From Sepiola atlantica (lineage: Eukaryota > Mollusca > Cephalopoda > Sepiida > Sepiolidae), in assembly GCA_963556195.1 (NCBI GenBank), contig OY744525.1, positions 76,441,344 to 76,505,343 of the forward strand: 64,000 bases of DNA, in the 5' to 3' direction. Below are positions 11,201-21,269 of the stretch, piece by piece. The notes below the pieces were generated by a model. It was not told the DNA's origin and searched no databases. It saw only the letters and a program-made list of their open reading frames with translations. Numbering within the stretch: position 1 is the stretch's first letter; each line of letters opens with the position of its first letter. The translations under genes were made by a program, and so were the position numbers.

Positions 11201-11475
11201 TATTTTATTTACCTCCACTCCAGATGGTCAAGTGTGGTTTTATAAAAGCCAGCACATTAGGATAAGCACACTCTGACCTACAAAAAATGCCTGAGCAGCC
11301 CCAATAGAGGTGACTCAGGCGAATAGCAATAGACTAACCCCTTCTCAGAGAGAAGGTAAAGCCAGGGAGGGTGGACCTCCTAGAATTGAACAGAACCATA
11401 CCATCAGCCCAATAGCAACAAAGCCACTGTCGGACTGATGATCAAGGACATATCCCCGACTGGTATAAATACTTA
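11201..11475 (-). mobile_element. S-U2 SINE body copy
   Basis: Minus-strand reading gives the family order: 'gtccgacagtggctttgttg', 'gatggtatggttctg', 'tctaggaggtccaccctccc', 'gagaaggggttag', 'cgcctgagtcacctc', 'ggctgctcaggcatttttt', 'gctggctttt' and a 3' end 'ggaggtaaataaaata'. It is close to the copies at 18.7 and 26.7 kb but lacks the U2 head, ending upstream near 'gactggt', a point also seen as 'gaccagta' in the 27.8-kb copy. Confidence 0.75.
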
Positions 11476-11519
11476 CTCAAGCTGTGCCAGTATTAATAAA
11501 GAAAAAGTACATTTTCTGA

Positions 11520-11830
11520 CCCATGTTGCAATGGATAAATGCATGTAATTAACAATCAATTTCAAATGACAGTCTTCTAGAGGTTTAAAGTTCAATCCTT
11601 ACTACAGGCGATAATGGCGAAGAAAAACTTAATTAACACTTCTACCAGGTCATGGCTGAGGGGACGAGGACAATCTACCGCCTTTGATTAAATAAAGGAT
11701 TCAGTTAAAAATTCAACACAGGTTCCCGAGGTAGACATAAAGATTCCCAAATTTGAAAGGACTCATTTGAAAGAGGTTGGAGGTTACACCGGCTGAAACG
11801 TTGTAAAAATAACAACTAATAGAGATATTA
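11520..11830 (+). mobile_element. tRNA-derived SINE family S1
   Basis: Head with B-box-like 'aaagttcaatccttact' at about 11585, then 'acaggcgataatgg', 'aattaacacttctaccagg', 'catggctgag', 'ttaaataaaggattc', and the 3' module ending 'gctgaaacgttgtaaaaat'. The layout matches the copy at 58915-59250 from end to end. Confidence 0.78.
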
Positions 11831-11831
11831 A

Positions 11832-12488
11832 AAAATGTGTTCTATATTTAGAAATCCCAATAATTAAATCCTCCTCTCACCCCACCTCCCTATTGAAGTA
11901 GTTAAACCTAAGGATTCAAATCTGACTTGTATATTTTTATAAAGCAGTGTTATGTTTGCTTTTTCGTTACAAACAACGTTCCTATATAAATTTATCATCA
12001 AATCTAATGATAAATTTCTGCACATTTTAAACGCAAAATAATCAACAACTTTAAAAAAAATAGAAATATGGCGAACGGGTCTTTCATATTTTTATATTTG
12101 CTCAAATTAGACGCGTTGCCAGCCATTCATAGTTAATGTAAGTCAAAAGCGGAATAAACGAAAATCGGTTAAGAATTAAATAAGCCAAAGCCGGGCGTAA
12201 AACTGATTAACATCGCTGGTTAGAAGCGACGGGCAACAATTCAGAAGAGAGGATATTGCTGTGACGGTGATGCTAAAATCGGTTCCTGCTAATAAAATAT
12301 TGGTTTTAATTTATGAATGATTAAACAATCTTTGCTGGGACAGAATTATTTTCAAAGACAGATACGTTAGGGGAGGGAGGATAATTTAGGAAGAAGAGGA
12401 ATGTTATGATGATGACGATGATGGAAGAGATGGAGAAGTAGGAAGCAATTGAAAGAAGAGGATAATTGTGATGATAAAAAGATTCAAG
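11832..12488. other. Non-coding, nothing recognised
   Basis: AT-rich; a short purine-rich, gatgat-containing stretch at 12370-12480 gives an artefactual Ser/Ile-rich open frame on the minus strand. Confidence 0.45.
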
Positions 12489-12489
12489 A

Positions 12490-12858
12490 TAAAGGCCTCC
12501 TTTCAGTCTCAAGAGACAATGGATACCCCCTGTAAGAATGCCTGCACAGGACGTCTATAGTAAAGCAACTGCTTGTCCAGTTGCAAGAAGAAGTTCAAGA
12601 TGACTGGAAATAATGCTGGGATAAGCAGAGAAAGACTGGTGTTATTTCACAGTTTTTCATTCTAGACTAGTTGCACAATCAAGGCTTGAGAGTTTAGTCT
12701 ACCCTACTATTTAATCCATAGCTGGAGGGAGGATATATGGATTCATACCTTTATCAAGGTAATTGGTAAAAGTGATGTAGTTTCCCCAACAGAATTCAAA
12801 CCGGGCACTGCTAGCCCACAGTTTGCACATGTAACCACTACACCATGCCACTTTCCTG
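12490..12858 (-). mobile_element. tRNA-derived SINE family S6
   Basis: On the minus strand the head reads 'catggtgtagtggttacatg' (A box, about 12848-12829) and 'ccggtttgaattctgttg' (B box, about 12803-12786). The body holds the shared module 'aaggtatgaatccatatat' plus 'ctccagctatgg', then 'ttatcccagcattatttcc' and 'ttctcttgagac'. A headless, same-family copy is at 38553-38838 on the plus strand. Canonical box spacing supports Pol III origin. Confidence 0.8.
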
Positions 12859-12957
12859 AAAATGTTATGATAAAGTATTTTATGATGATGATAATATAAT
12901 GATGATGAGATAAGAGAGAAATAATAATAATGAAAAGATTGGGGATGATAATCTATC

Positions 12958-13345
12958 TATATACTCCTAAAACTCTGTGGATCTTACATGCTTGCTTGCT
13001 TACCTGTTTTTGCATATTGGATGACAACACAAAGAGAAGAGAGAAGGAGAGAGGAAAGAGAGAAGGGGATGGGTAGAAAGAGGAGGAAAAAAGAGGGAGA
13101 ATATAAATACTTTATAGATAGATTAGAGGACATCACAGGTCGACTAGTATACTACTAAAACTCTGTGGATCTTGTTTATTATGGATGATGCCATAAAAAG
13201 CAAATGATGTAAATAAAGGACAAATGATAAGATAAGTAGTGGGAGGGGGTAAATGATGTAAATAATTAAAAGGGAGAGAGAGGAGAGGAAAGAGGAGAGA
13301 TAAGAAAGAAGGAGAGAAGAGTGGGTGAAAAAATAAATGATTATT
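12958..13345 (+). repeat. Tandem direct duplication with polypurine blocks
   Basis: Two consecutive units of about 190-200 bp each start with 'ctaaaactctgtggatctt' (about 12965 and 13156) and each contain a 60-80-bp run of almost pure A/G (13020-13100 and 13262-13335). The units have diverged by indels. The purine runs could form triplex DNA. Confidence 0.75.
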
Positions 13346-13629
13346 ATCAAGAAAGCCAATAGGAAATCCGATTAAACTTACTGATATTTGTATATTGGTA
13401 TATTATTTGTTGTTTATTGAATAAATTCTATTTCAAGAAAGAAATATATTTACTTGAAACTGAATGACATTATAAAGCTACCATTCATCCATTATGATGT
13501 CATCATTCTAGTCCACAGACTGTTAATATCTTATAAAATTAGCATTAGCAGTTGTGACTTGGAATTTCCAAATATTTATGAAAACACTTTGAAATTTCCA
13601 CATTTATATTTATTGAAATAAATATAAAT

Positions 13630-13850
13630 TATTATGGAAAATGAAACCAAACATGTTATTCATGTATTCATCAACGTTTCTGTCTTTATTCCAAGACTTC
13701 CTCAGGATGATTGGTCTGAAGAAAATAACACACAAGGTACAAAATATTTAGAACAATGGTAGTAACAGGAGAAAAGCTTGAAAAAAAACGCTTATGAAAA
13801 GATAAATTATGAGCTACAAATAGATGGTAGCAGTGGGAGAAAATAAATTA
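13630..13850 (-). mobile_element. Dispersed repeat family R10, partial copy
   Basis: Minus-strand reading matches 14425-14480 (the 'ctcataatttatcttttcat' phrase) and 15670-15815 ('aaatattttgtac', 'ttttcttcagaccaatcat', 'aataaagac', 'gatgaatacat'). It therefore looks like a copy of the larger R10 unit at 14400-15815 with the middle 1.2 kb missing. Confidence 0.65.
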
Positions 13851-14049
13851 ACTAAGGAAGGTGTGGGGGTAAAATTGGTAGCAGTCAGAGTTATTTAAAC
13901 CACGAGAGAGGAGGAGGAAACATGCGGCCATGTTCATTGAAGTTATATAGTTGGTATCGAAGTAGGAGAACGGGAGGGTTAAATAAGAGGATGGTGTAGG
14001 TGCGTGAAGGGGGTAGAGGATGGGAACAAGATGTAGCGAGGTATGAATT

Positions 14050-14180
14050 AATATCTAATATATATATATATATTTATATGTACACATTTAAATATATGTA
14101 TATATGTACACATTTAAATATATGTATATACATACACGCACAAATATATATGCACATACAACACACAACATATATATATG
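14050..14180. repeat. AT-rich imperfect tandem repeat (about 26-bp unit)
   Basis: A unit containing 'tacacatttaaatatatgta' occurs twice at about 14080 and 14107 and then decays into TA/CA repeats. Confidence 0.75.
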
Positions 14181-14353
14181 GAAAATAAAAAAGGGGAACA
14201 AAGATATTATTTATGTCATGACGTCCTCAGGGTGATTGACTTGAAACAAATAGTTGTTAGAATATTAAAAAGTGTGGTTTTGTTCATTTTTCAAAATAAA
14301 CCGTAGCTGTTGGAAATTGAAATACGTAAAATGTTCATGAAATGAAACGGACG

Positions 14354-14354
<1 letters not shown>

Positions 14355-14391
<37 letters not shown>
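14355..14391. repeat. (TA)n microsatellite
   Basis: About 18 TA units; it abuts the left end of the R10 copy. Confidence 0.97.
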
Positions 14392-14394
<3 letters not shown>

Positions 14395-14399
14395 GTATG

Positions 14400-15815
14400 T
14401 TGAGAGTGTGCTACGATCTATTTGTAGCTCATAATTTATCTTTTCATAGGTGTTTTTTTTTTAACTTTCTCTCCTCCTACTACTGTGAAATGCACCTCAT
14501 CCTCAGCTAGTGACGTCACCAATTTGATTGTTCCGTAATTCAGTTGGTCACCCGATATTGCTCGGGAAAAGTTGCTGCTCCGATGAAGGCGGCAGATGTC
14601 GAAAGGCCTGGTCCAGCGATTACTCACTCCCACACTGTTTGATAGATCAGTGGGTAATTATCCAGATTGGTTCAGCAACTTGGTACCACTGCGAAGCGAA
14701 GGGTTATTTCATGCAAAACAAGTAAAAGAAAAAAAAAAATCTTCAACAACTCGTTATGTTGGGTTTTTTAGAAGAATAATTATTTGGTAAAGAAAATAGA
14801 AGAAAAAAACTTGTATAATTATAAGTCAAGATAGTTCTATAATTTCTAACTCTTAACTCTGTGTTTTTGGGCGATTTTTTTAGGTTTTTGGCGAGATTGC
14901 CCAAGTCTGGGGGTGTCCGTCTCAGAGCGACGTGGATTCGGTGGGCAAACAAAATGGAGTCAAGTGTCTTGGGTCGGAAAAGTCCCAACACGCTCTGGGT
15001 GATCATGATCTAGCGACACCAACACCAAGTCCGGGGGAGGGGCGTCCGTCTCCCACTGACGTGGACCCTGTGACAAGCAAAAGCGAGTCTCCAAAGCCTG
15101 TTACGCTTCGTCTTATATTGAAATCAATTGGACATGCCCTGTCCCTCTCCTAACACAATTTAGTCAGAGAACAAAAGAAAAAATGTTTCCTTATTATCGT
15201 TCTCTCTTTCATATTTGGGATTTTCAATCTGCTCTTCCGTCCCTCACCACTCCCTGGTGAGAGGAGGAGGGAAATCCCTCTCCTTGACACAGAGAAAATT
15301 GAATTTCACTAATAACCGTAGGTCCTGTTAACTTACGTCCACTGTAACCAATTTGTCGGCGAAATTCCTGGGTGGTCGTTATCGGTTCAGATCACACCTG
15401 TTTTGTGTACAAGCCACAACTTGGAGTGGAAAAATGACATTCTTTCCAACCAAACCAGACATGGTGGTGCCTGTCTCCACAAATCTTGGGTTCGTTATCA
15501 AAAGGAACAACTTATTCACTTTTCTGACATCAAATCTTATTTTCCCGGCCACACACCTGTTTTCTATATTGGCCGTTATTTCAGCAACCACAGTGACATA
15601 TAGGCTGACCAACCTAGACCGACCGACGCCATCATCTATTCTGGTTTTCATCTTCCATAGGTCCATTCAACATTGTAACACTACTACTGTTTCAAATATT
15701 TTGTACTTTGTGTGTGATTTTCTTCAGACCAATCATGCTAAGGAAGTATTGAAATAAAGATGAAACGTCGATGAATACATAAATAACATTTTTGATTTTC
15801 CTTTTTTCATTTTCC
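14400..15815 (+). mobile_element. Dispersed repeat family R10, long copy with GC-richer core
   Basis: Ends are shared with 13630-13850 in inverse orientation. The interior (14500-15170 and 15340-15680) is clearly GC-richer than the surroundings and contains open frames of 60-134 codons on both strands, none with a domain I recognise. Near 14580 the phrase 'gatgaaggcggcagatgtcg', and near 15767 'gaaacgtcgatgaat', resemble the cgaaacgt motifs at the ends of several molluscan repeats. A (TA)n tract lies just outside each end (14355-14391 and 15848-15883). Probably a transposable element. Confidence 0.55.
14890..15125 (+). repeat. Diverged tandem duplication inside R10
   Basis: Two blocks of about 100 bp, starting 'gtctgggggtgtccgtctc' (about 14906) and 'gtccgggggaggggcgtccg' (about 15031), share the order 'ccgtctc', 'gacgtgga', 'gtg..caa.caaaa' and 'gagtc'. 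GC content is high for this window. The duplication is old. Confidence 0.6.
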
Positions 15816-15844
15816 ATTACGTTGTAATATTAGTTCTATTTTTT

Positions 15845-15847
<3 letters not shown>

Positions 15848-15883
<36 letters not shown>
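15848..15883. repeat. (TA)n microsatellite
   Basis: About 18 TA units. Confidence 0.97.
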
Positions 15884-15885
<2 letters not shown>

Positions 15886-15983
15886 ATCAGAGATGGTCTA
15901 GTTAATTATAATGAAGGTGATCATGATAATAATAACATGATGAGGAAATAAAGAAATGATGGTGATGATGATGAAATAAAGGA

Positions 15984-16046
<63 letters not shown>
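15984..16046. repeat. (ATG)n microsatellite
   Basis: About 20 tandem atg/gat units, encoding a His run on the minus strand. The LINE-A family here ends in (ATG)n, so this tract may descend from a LINE or SINE tail, although no LINE sequence is adjacent. Confidence 0.95.
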
Positions 16047-16048
<2 letters not shown>

Positions 16049-16199
16049 GTAAAGGGATTATGATAGAATTAAAAATGATAACGTCAATAAATGATGATAA
16101 AAAGAGGATGATTATGAGATTATGATAATTAGAAAAAATAAGAATAATTACGGCACTAATAAAAACAGCTAAAATATTAAGAAAAATCTTTGAGTGTGA

Positions 16200-16400
16200 A
16201 ACAGGGTTGCACAGCCGGAAGATATAAGGTCTAACTCCGACTCCTAGCATACCAACATATCTGACTTCGGCTCCTTATTTTAAAATCGTCCAATATTCTG
16301 ACTGTTGAAAAATCTTACACCGTCTCCGAACATTCTTACAAATCCGACTCTGACTCCTTCCCAAAAGCTCCGACTCTGCAACCTTGATGCGAAAGCCAAC
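16200..16400. repeat. Degenerate 'tccgactc' repeats
   Basis: The phrase ctccgactc or a variant (tctgacttcgg, tccgactctgac, gctccgactctg) recurs at least five times over 170 bp, consistent with a decayed short tandem repeat. The minus-strand open frames here follow from that repetition. Confidence 0.55.
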
Positions 16401-16499
16401 CCACATAGCCAGGTGATACTGACCAATCCATGAATAAGTTGAACTCGAATAACACTGCAGAAACACAACTTGAAACATAGAAAGGACATTATATGAAAC

Positions 16500-17465
16500 C
16501 AATGGAACTAAAACTGCTAGAGTAGGTAGATATGTATGAAAAATACCATAATCCCCCCTCTCCCCAAAACACCTGATGGCACCAGCATTGGTTGGAATTA
16601 AGTTTAATTTTTAAAATTTTCTTTAGTTTATTCTCTTACATCTTTTATTTCAATAAATATTTGATGAATATAGAGAATAAATAAAAATGATAATTCAAAG
16701 TGTAATTATCAAAGTTACATTAGTGCGAGAAAAACAGATACATATGAAGTTGTCTCGTAACGTTATTAATATAGATGAAAAACAAAAAGTCAGAAATAGA
16801 TTAAAAAGAAAAACTATTTCTTTTTTTTTTAAAGAAATATTTTTCTAAATTTTATTATTAATTCAATAGCTGACTGAAATCAGTTTATTTCAGGTTTTCT
16901 TTTTGCCAACCAAAATACACAATTCACAAATAACAACGGAGTGTCTTCTAGAAACAATAAAGATATTCAATAAACATTAAATAAAAAAAAAGTATAATTG
17001 AATCTGATATAAAAATGATAAATCGAATTCATAAAAAGATTACTTTAGTCATTTACATTTTCTGGTTTTTGTTTCTGAATAAAAAAATCAATGGAAATAA
17101 AACAAGTCGATAATTTTAAATTATATTCCTTATGTAATATTCATGAGTAAAAGAATCAGTCGTCTTTATTGTGATTTATTTTTTATTGCACAAAAAGACA
17201 AAAATCTTGGTATATTCTTATAAAATAAAGTCAATTTCCCCTATTTCGTTGATGAGAACAGCTTTAATAACAAAAGGTAGATACAAAACTGCTTTGTCAT
17301 TGATTTAGGCCAGTTATTGACCCGTGTTTAAATATTTAAAAAAAGAGGAATTAAAATAAACAAAAATCGATGACTTATATTTGGCAGCATAAGACTTACT
17401 GGATGCCATTTTTATTTTTCTGATTGTACTGCAGATAGTGCTTTTAAAAGTTTTAACCAATCAGT
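16500..17465. other. AT-rich non-coding DNA
   Basis: Nothing recognisable; homopolymer A/T runs dominate. Confidence 0.5.
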
Positions 17466-17612
17466 TCACAGGGAGAAGGTGATGAAAATGGATTTGAAGA
17501 CAAAGAGAAGTAAATAAAGATCTGACCAGAGATAGGTTGGTTTGGAAGTCAATTTCTCAAAGCAATCTAACGCATGCTAGCATGTAAAACAGACAATTAA
17601 CCGAATACGATG
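17466..17612 (+). mobile_element. LINE-A 3' end fragment
   Basis: Contains 'aaaatggatttgaag', 'agataggttggtttgg' and the LINE-A 3' UTR 'gctagcatgtaaaacagaca' with 'accgaata' and a short gatgataat tail, aligning with the 3' end of 19550-20283. Only the last about 150 bp are present. Confidence 0.7.
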
Positions 17613-17749
17613 ATAATAAGACATCATCTGAGACTGGTGCATACAAAAAATGTATCTTATCTAAATTTTTCCCTGGTATCGAGTGGGAAAGTAAGAGTAG
17701 ATTAACAAGAGTAATAACTCCTCCGTCTTTCTTTATTTATTACTAAAAA

Positions 17750-17870
17750 AAAATTGATCAGGACTAAATAATCGATTGAAATTTTAAAAAAAAATACTAA
17801 CCAATAATTGGCCTCAATCACTGACAAAATGTATGTTTTTATCTTTTATTGTTAAAGCTTTTCCCATAAA
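17750..17870 (+). repeat. Dispersed repeat R7, copy 1
   Basis: Matches 48355-48495: 'aatcgatt', 'ctaaccaataattgg', 'aatcactgacaaaa' and 'tttttatctt' occur in the same order and orientation. Type unknown. Confidence 0.6.
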
Positions 17871-18202
17871 CAAAATAAGGGAAAAGTGCCTTGACTTTAT
17901 GAATAAGAAAATAAAAATATTCCAAGTACCGCACGTGGTAGTTTTTACAAATTATGCATCCAAGTATACAGAACATTTATTAGATAGATGGGACATAAGA
18001 AGTTTTGACAAAGAAAGTTTAAAAACCATTAACACAAATTTAGACAGTAATGAGCTCTGGTGGACAAACACAAGATGGTGAATTTTTTCAGTGTCTAATA
18101 ATCTACATAAGATGCCTGTTCCTGATACTATCTGAGGTGACTCTTTAAGTCTATTAGCTATTGTCTGAGCATAGTCACTCTTATTATTTTTTGTACTAAT
18201 AA

Positions 18203-18560
18203 GTCACCGCTTATCACGGCCCAAAGGCCACTCGAGGATAAGAGTTAATGAGATTGTCAGTTGGCAATGAACAACACCATTGAGAGGATCCTTAAAACTG
18301 GGCAGAATTTGATTATTTAGGAGGACGGCTCGACAAAAAAACTTAACATTGGACTTAAAAACAACCATGTTGTAGTCAGCTGAGAAGCACCTCATGGTAT
18401 TGCGTTTCACAGACAAATAGTTCTTGGAAAGAAACTTTGCTCATGGAAGTTCCATTTAGTTTTAGGTACACAGAGGAAGAAAGGAAAATTCTTCACGATG
18501 GTTGTAGCTAGACGAGTTTTTGCTGTGAATGTTGTGAGAAAATGACAGGCAAATCAGCAG
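18203..18560 (-). mobile_element. LINE-B (CR1/L2/jockey-like) C-terminal fragment
   Basis: Minus-strand sequence is the homologue of 20304-20720, with phrases equivalent to 'FFP' and 'NMVVFKSNV', i.e. the 'F...vn.fL' end of the ORF2 C-terminus in CR1/L2/jockey-type non-LTR elements. The top-strand landmarks 'aagaaactttg', 'catggaagttcc' and 'gctgtgaatgtt' are shared with the copies at 20.5 and 51.8 kb. Multiple stops mark it as dead. Confidence 0.75.
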
Positions 18561-18598
18561 AAAACTCTCAATCTTACATGTAAATAACACGATCCAAT

Positions 18599-18634
18599 GG
18601 ATGTTTCCAGGTTAGGGTTAGGGATGTTTCCAGG
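18599..18634 (+). repeat. Short interstitial telomere-like insertion between 13-bp direct repeats
   Basis: 'ggatgtttccagg' occurs at 18599-18611 and again at 18622-18634, separated by 'ttagggttag', so the junction reads as two TTAGGG units. TTAGGG is the usual molluscan telomere repeat. The length is too short to exclude chance. Confidence 0.5.
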
Positions 18635-18699
18635 CTTATCTGATATGGTCGGAAACAAGATTGAGCTGATGATTACTAGACAGCTTGAGCAGGTTTTGT

Positions 18700-18990
18700 T
18701 CATACCGGTCGAGGATACGTCCTCGACAGTCAGTTTGACGGTGAATTTGTTGCTGTCAGGATGAGGTGTGGTTCTTTGTAGTCCTAGGAGGTGCACCTTC
18801 CCAGGCTTTACCTTCTCTCTTTGAGAAAGGGGTTAGTTTATTACTAATTGCTTGAGGCACCTCTACCGTAAAATGCCGACAGGGCTACTCAGGCATTTTT
18901 ACTTGGCCAGATTGCATGTCTGCTAGCGTGCTGACTTTTCAAAACCTCACCTCACCTTGTGTCTAACCTCCTGAAGAGAAGGTAAATAAT
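18700..18990 (+). mobile_element. S-U2 SINE body copy
   Basis: Ordered landmarks: 'taccggtcgagg', 'acagtcagtttgacgg', 'gatgaggtgtggtt', 'cctaggaggtgcacc', 'tcccaggctttacc', 'gaaaggggttag', 'gcttgaggcacctctaccg', 'ggctactcaggca' and the 3' end 'gaaggtaaataat'. The U2 snRNA head is not visible; upstream is the LINE-B fragment. The segment 'gatacgtcctc' at about 18713 happens to equal part of the U2 stem IIb region, which is noteworthy but short. Confidence 0.78.
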
Positions 18991-19455
18991 ATCACAAACA
19001 ATTTTAACTTGTTAACTGATTCAGTAGAACCTCACATCTTGAATCCATCTCTTTTTGGGTTGTAACCATGAAGCCTTCAATGATTCATTACTACGGGCAG
19101 GGGCGAGGGAAGCATATATTCTGTTTTTGTTTATCTCATTTTATTAGTTGCTGTTTGCGTAGGAAAATCATTTTGAGTTTCCTTTCTGTTTTGTCGATTT
19201 GTTGTTACTAGTCTTTTGTGATTTTTTATTTTTTAATTCTTACGCATCTGACAATTTCTGACATTGCCGGCTCTTCGAGTTGGAAATTGTTGTTATTCGA
19301 AATATAGACCTCGTCTTTTGATGTCGAAAAGGCGTCTCCTTTTATCTTGTTTTCGTTCCTCCTTGAAGGCTTTTGTAAGTCTTCATTGTAGATTTTCATA
19401 TATTAACTGGATGATTTAAGACTGCATAGATGCGGACATATTATACACATGCATA

Positions 19456-19457
<2 letters not shown>

Positions 19458-19519
<62 letters not shown>
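19458..19519. repeat. (TA)n microsatellite
   Basis: About 31 TA units followed by a short GT run; abuts the 5' edge of the LINE-A copy. Confidence 0.97.
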
Positions 19520-19520
<1 letters not shown>

Positions 19521-19549
19521 GTGTGTGTGTAGAAATAATTGGAAAAGGC

Positions 19550-20283
19550 AGATAGACCAAACAATGCAATGCCATCAACTCATATGGTGTGAGTCCTCCG
19601 TAAAGTGCATCCGGTGGTGAGCCCCTAATTTGGGAGCCTTGAAGTCAGTTCTTAGTTATCATTAGCAGAATGTCACCACTGTCGGCCGAGGAAATAGTCT
19701 GTCAATCATGTGTATGCAGTGGGATGATATATGGAAGTGATACCTGGCCAGTGAGGGTTGAGGACATGCATTGCATGGAGAGAAATTATGTGATTTGGTT
19801 TGTTTATTTTGTTTTACGGCATATCAACCCTTTGCGGGTCATTGAATGCCGAATCAAGTCATTTTGTTTTTATTTTTAGCTTTGGAAAACATGATTGAGT
19901 TTCGCAAAGGGAAAGGAAAAAACAATAACATCAATGTTTGGTGCATTTAAGTCAGGAAGCAGGTATCTTCAGACAGTCTGATCTGGTAGCACCAGGAGAA
20001 ATGATATGAGAATGATACGATGAAAGTGTAATGCTGAATAGTAGATAAGATGGCATGGCCACAATGAAAAAATGAATGAGAGTTCTTGGGTTAACAGAAC
20101 AGTTGAGAGAGCAGGTTCAGTCCACAGGGGAAGGTCAAGGAAAACATGGGAAGGAGTAGTAAAAATGGACTTGAAAGAGGGATAAATAAAGACTTGTCAG
20201 ATATAGTTTAGTTTGGAAATTAATTTCTTAAAGACGTCCAATAAATGTTAGCATGTAAAACGGACATTAAACCGAATATGATT
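19550..20283 (+). mobile_element. LINE-A reverse transcriptase C-terminal half, interrupted
   Basis: Frame-shifted translation shows 'MIYGSDTW' followed by 'MERN' (about 19715-19790), equivalent to the 'LYGsEtW....ler.e' region after the RT catalytic core. After an interruption at about 19795-19890 by an S7 repeat it shows 'RWHGHNEKM', 'SWVNRTVERAGS' and 'GRSRKTWEGVVKMDL' (about 20045-20170), the typical C-terminus of RTE-like LINE ORFs. The 3' end 'gtaaaacggacattaaaccg' and 'atatgatt' follows. Stops and frameshifts show that it is inactive. The catalytic domain itself is missing. Confidence 0.85.
19795..19890 (+). repeat. S7 repeat inserted in LINE-A
   Basis: 'gttttacggcatatcaaccc' followed by 'gggtcattgaatgccgaa' is the core of repeat S7, seen singly near 30.01, 38.95, 41.82 and 62.79 kb, inverted near 27.24, 28.2, 29.0, 43.36 and 43.57 kb, and as a tandem trimer at 47.34-47.54 kb. 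Its position splits the LINE-A homology, so it arrived later. Confidence 0.75.
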
Positions 20284-20303
20284 TAAAGAATTCTTTTTTT
20301 TTT

Positions 20304-21185
20304 ACTCATGGGTCACTGCTTATCAAGGCTCGAGGGCCACTCCTTTAGGATAATGGTTAAATAGATCGTTGGTTGGACGATGAGCGCCATCATGTGAGGA
20401 TTGGAAACCACCATGAAATGGAAAGATTTCTTAAAGATAATCCAAGAGGACGGCTCAACAAGCATTTGTTTACATTAGACTTGAAGACGACCATGTTGTA
20501 GTTGGCTTGGAAACAGCTTCATAATATTTTGTCCTACAGATGGGATGCTCTAGGAAAGAAACTTTGTTCATGGAAGTTCCGCTTGGTCTTTGATACAGAG
20601 AGAGATAAAGGAAAGTTCTCTGCTGTGGTTGTAGCCAGGTGGGTTCTTGCTGTGAATGTTTTACAGGAGGAGGAGACGAGTGATTGGAGCTCAGTCGAGC
20701 ACCTATCATGACTATATTGATAAAATAGAGAGAGGCTAGCAGCATCTCTTGTGTGTGAAAGGGGCTGCAGAGAAAAGAATAGATCATCCCCCACTAGATT
20801 GCAAAGTCGGTTTTGTACCCTGTCAAGGCAAGAAAGAGTGCTCCGAGAGGTACCTTCCCAGATATGACACCAATACCTTGTCTTAGGACGGATCTGGCTT
20901 TTATGCAGGTAGAAGATGGCGTGAGGTACTTTCTGGAGCGATAGAATGATTCAACCAGTTTTCCAGCAAGCTTAACAACAGATTTGATGTAAGTTTTCAA
21001 TTTCAGGTCTGAAGTGAAAATTTGTCCTAGGAGCTTACCAAGGAAGAGAGCTTCCTTAATGAGAGAGCCATTCATTTCAACTGGGGAAAAATGGGGATCC
21101 GAGCGTTAGTAGTAAAAAGAGAGAAGCTTGGTTTTGGAGGCTTTAAAAGTAACAAGCCACTTTTCCCCCCTCATTGCACCAATTC
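20304..21185 (-). mobile_element. LINE-B (CR1/L2/jockey-like) ORF2 C-terminal fragment, about 880 bp
   Basis: The minus strand translates, with several stops and shifts, through 'WLVTFKASKTKLLSF' (about 21150), 'SDLKLKTYIKSVVKLAGK' and 'FYRSRKYLTPSS' (about 21000-20900), then 'LSHTRDAASLSLFYQY' (about 20745), 'FPLSLSV', 'RNFHEQSFFPRASHLWD' (about 20540) and 'NMVVFKSNVN'. This order (thumb and C-terminal domains of the RT ORF) is that of CR1/L2/jockey-type non-LTR elements. It is 5'-truncated. Its 3' end sits about 20 bp from the LINE-A tail, so two LINEs lie tail to tail. Confidence 0.88.
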
Positions 21186-21186
21186 G

Positions 21187-21192
<6 letters not shown>

Positions 21193-21230
<38 letters not shown>
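21193..21230. repeat. (GA)n microsatellite
   Basis: About 19 GA units just 5' of the LINE-B fragment (in its own sense). Confidence 0.97.
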
Positions 21231-21233
<3 letters not shown>

Positions 21234-21269
21234 GTGAGTCAGAAAAATCTTGGTCATATGATGATGATG

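Noticed and set aside
15921..16250. Minus-strand frame with a long His run
   Set aside because: The His tract is the (ATG)n microsatellite read in reverse; the flanks are AT-rich Ile/Leu codons.
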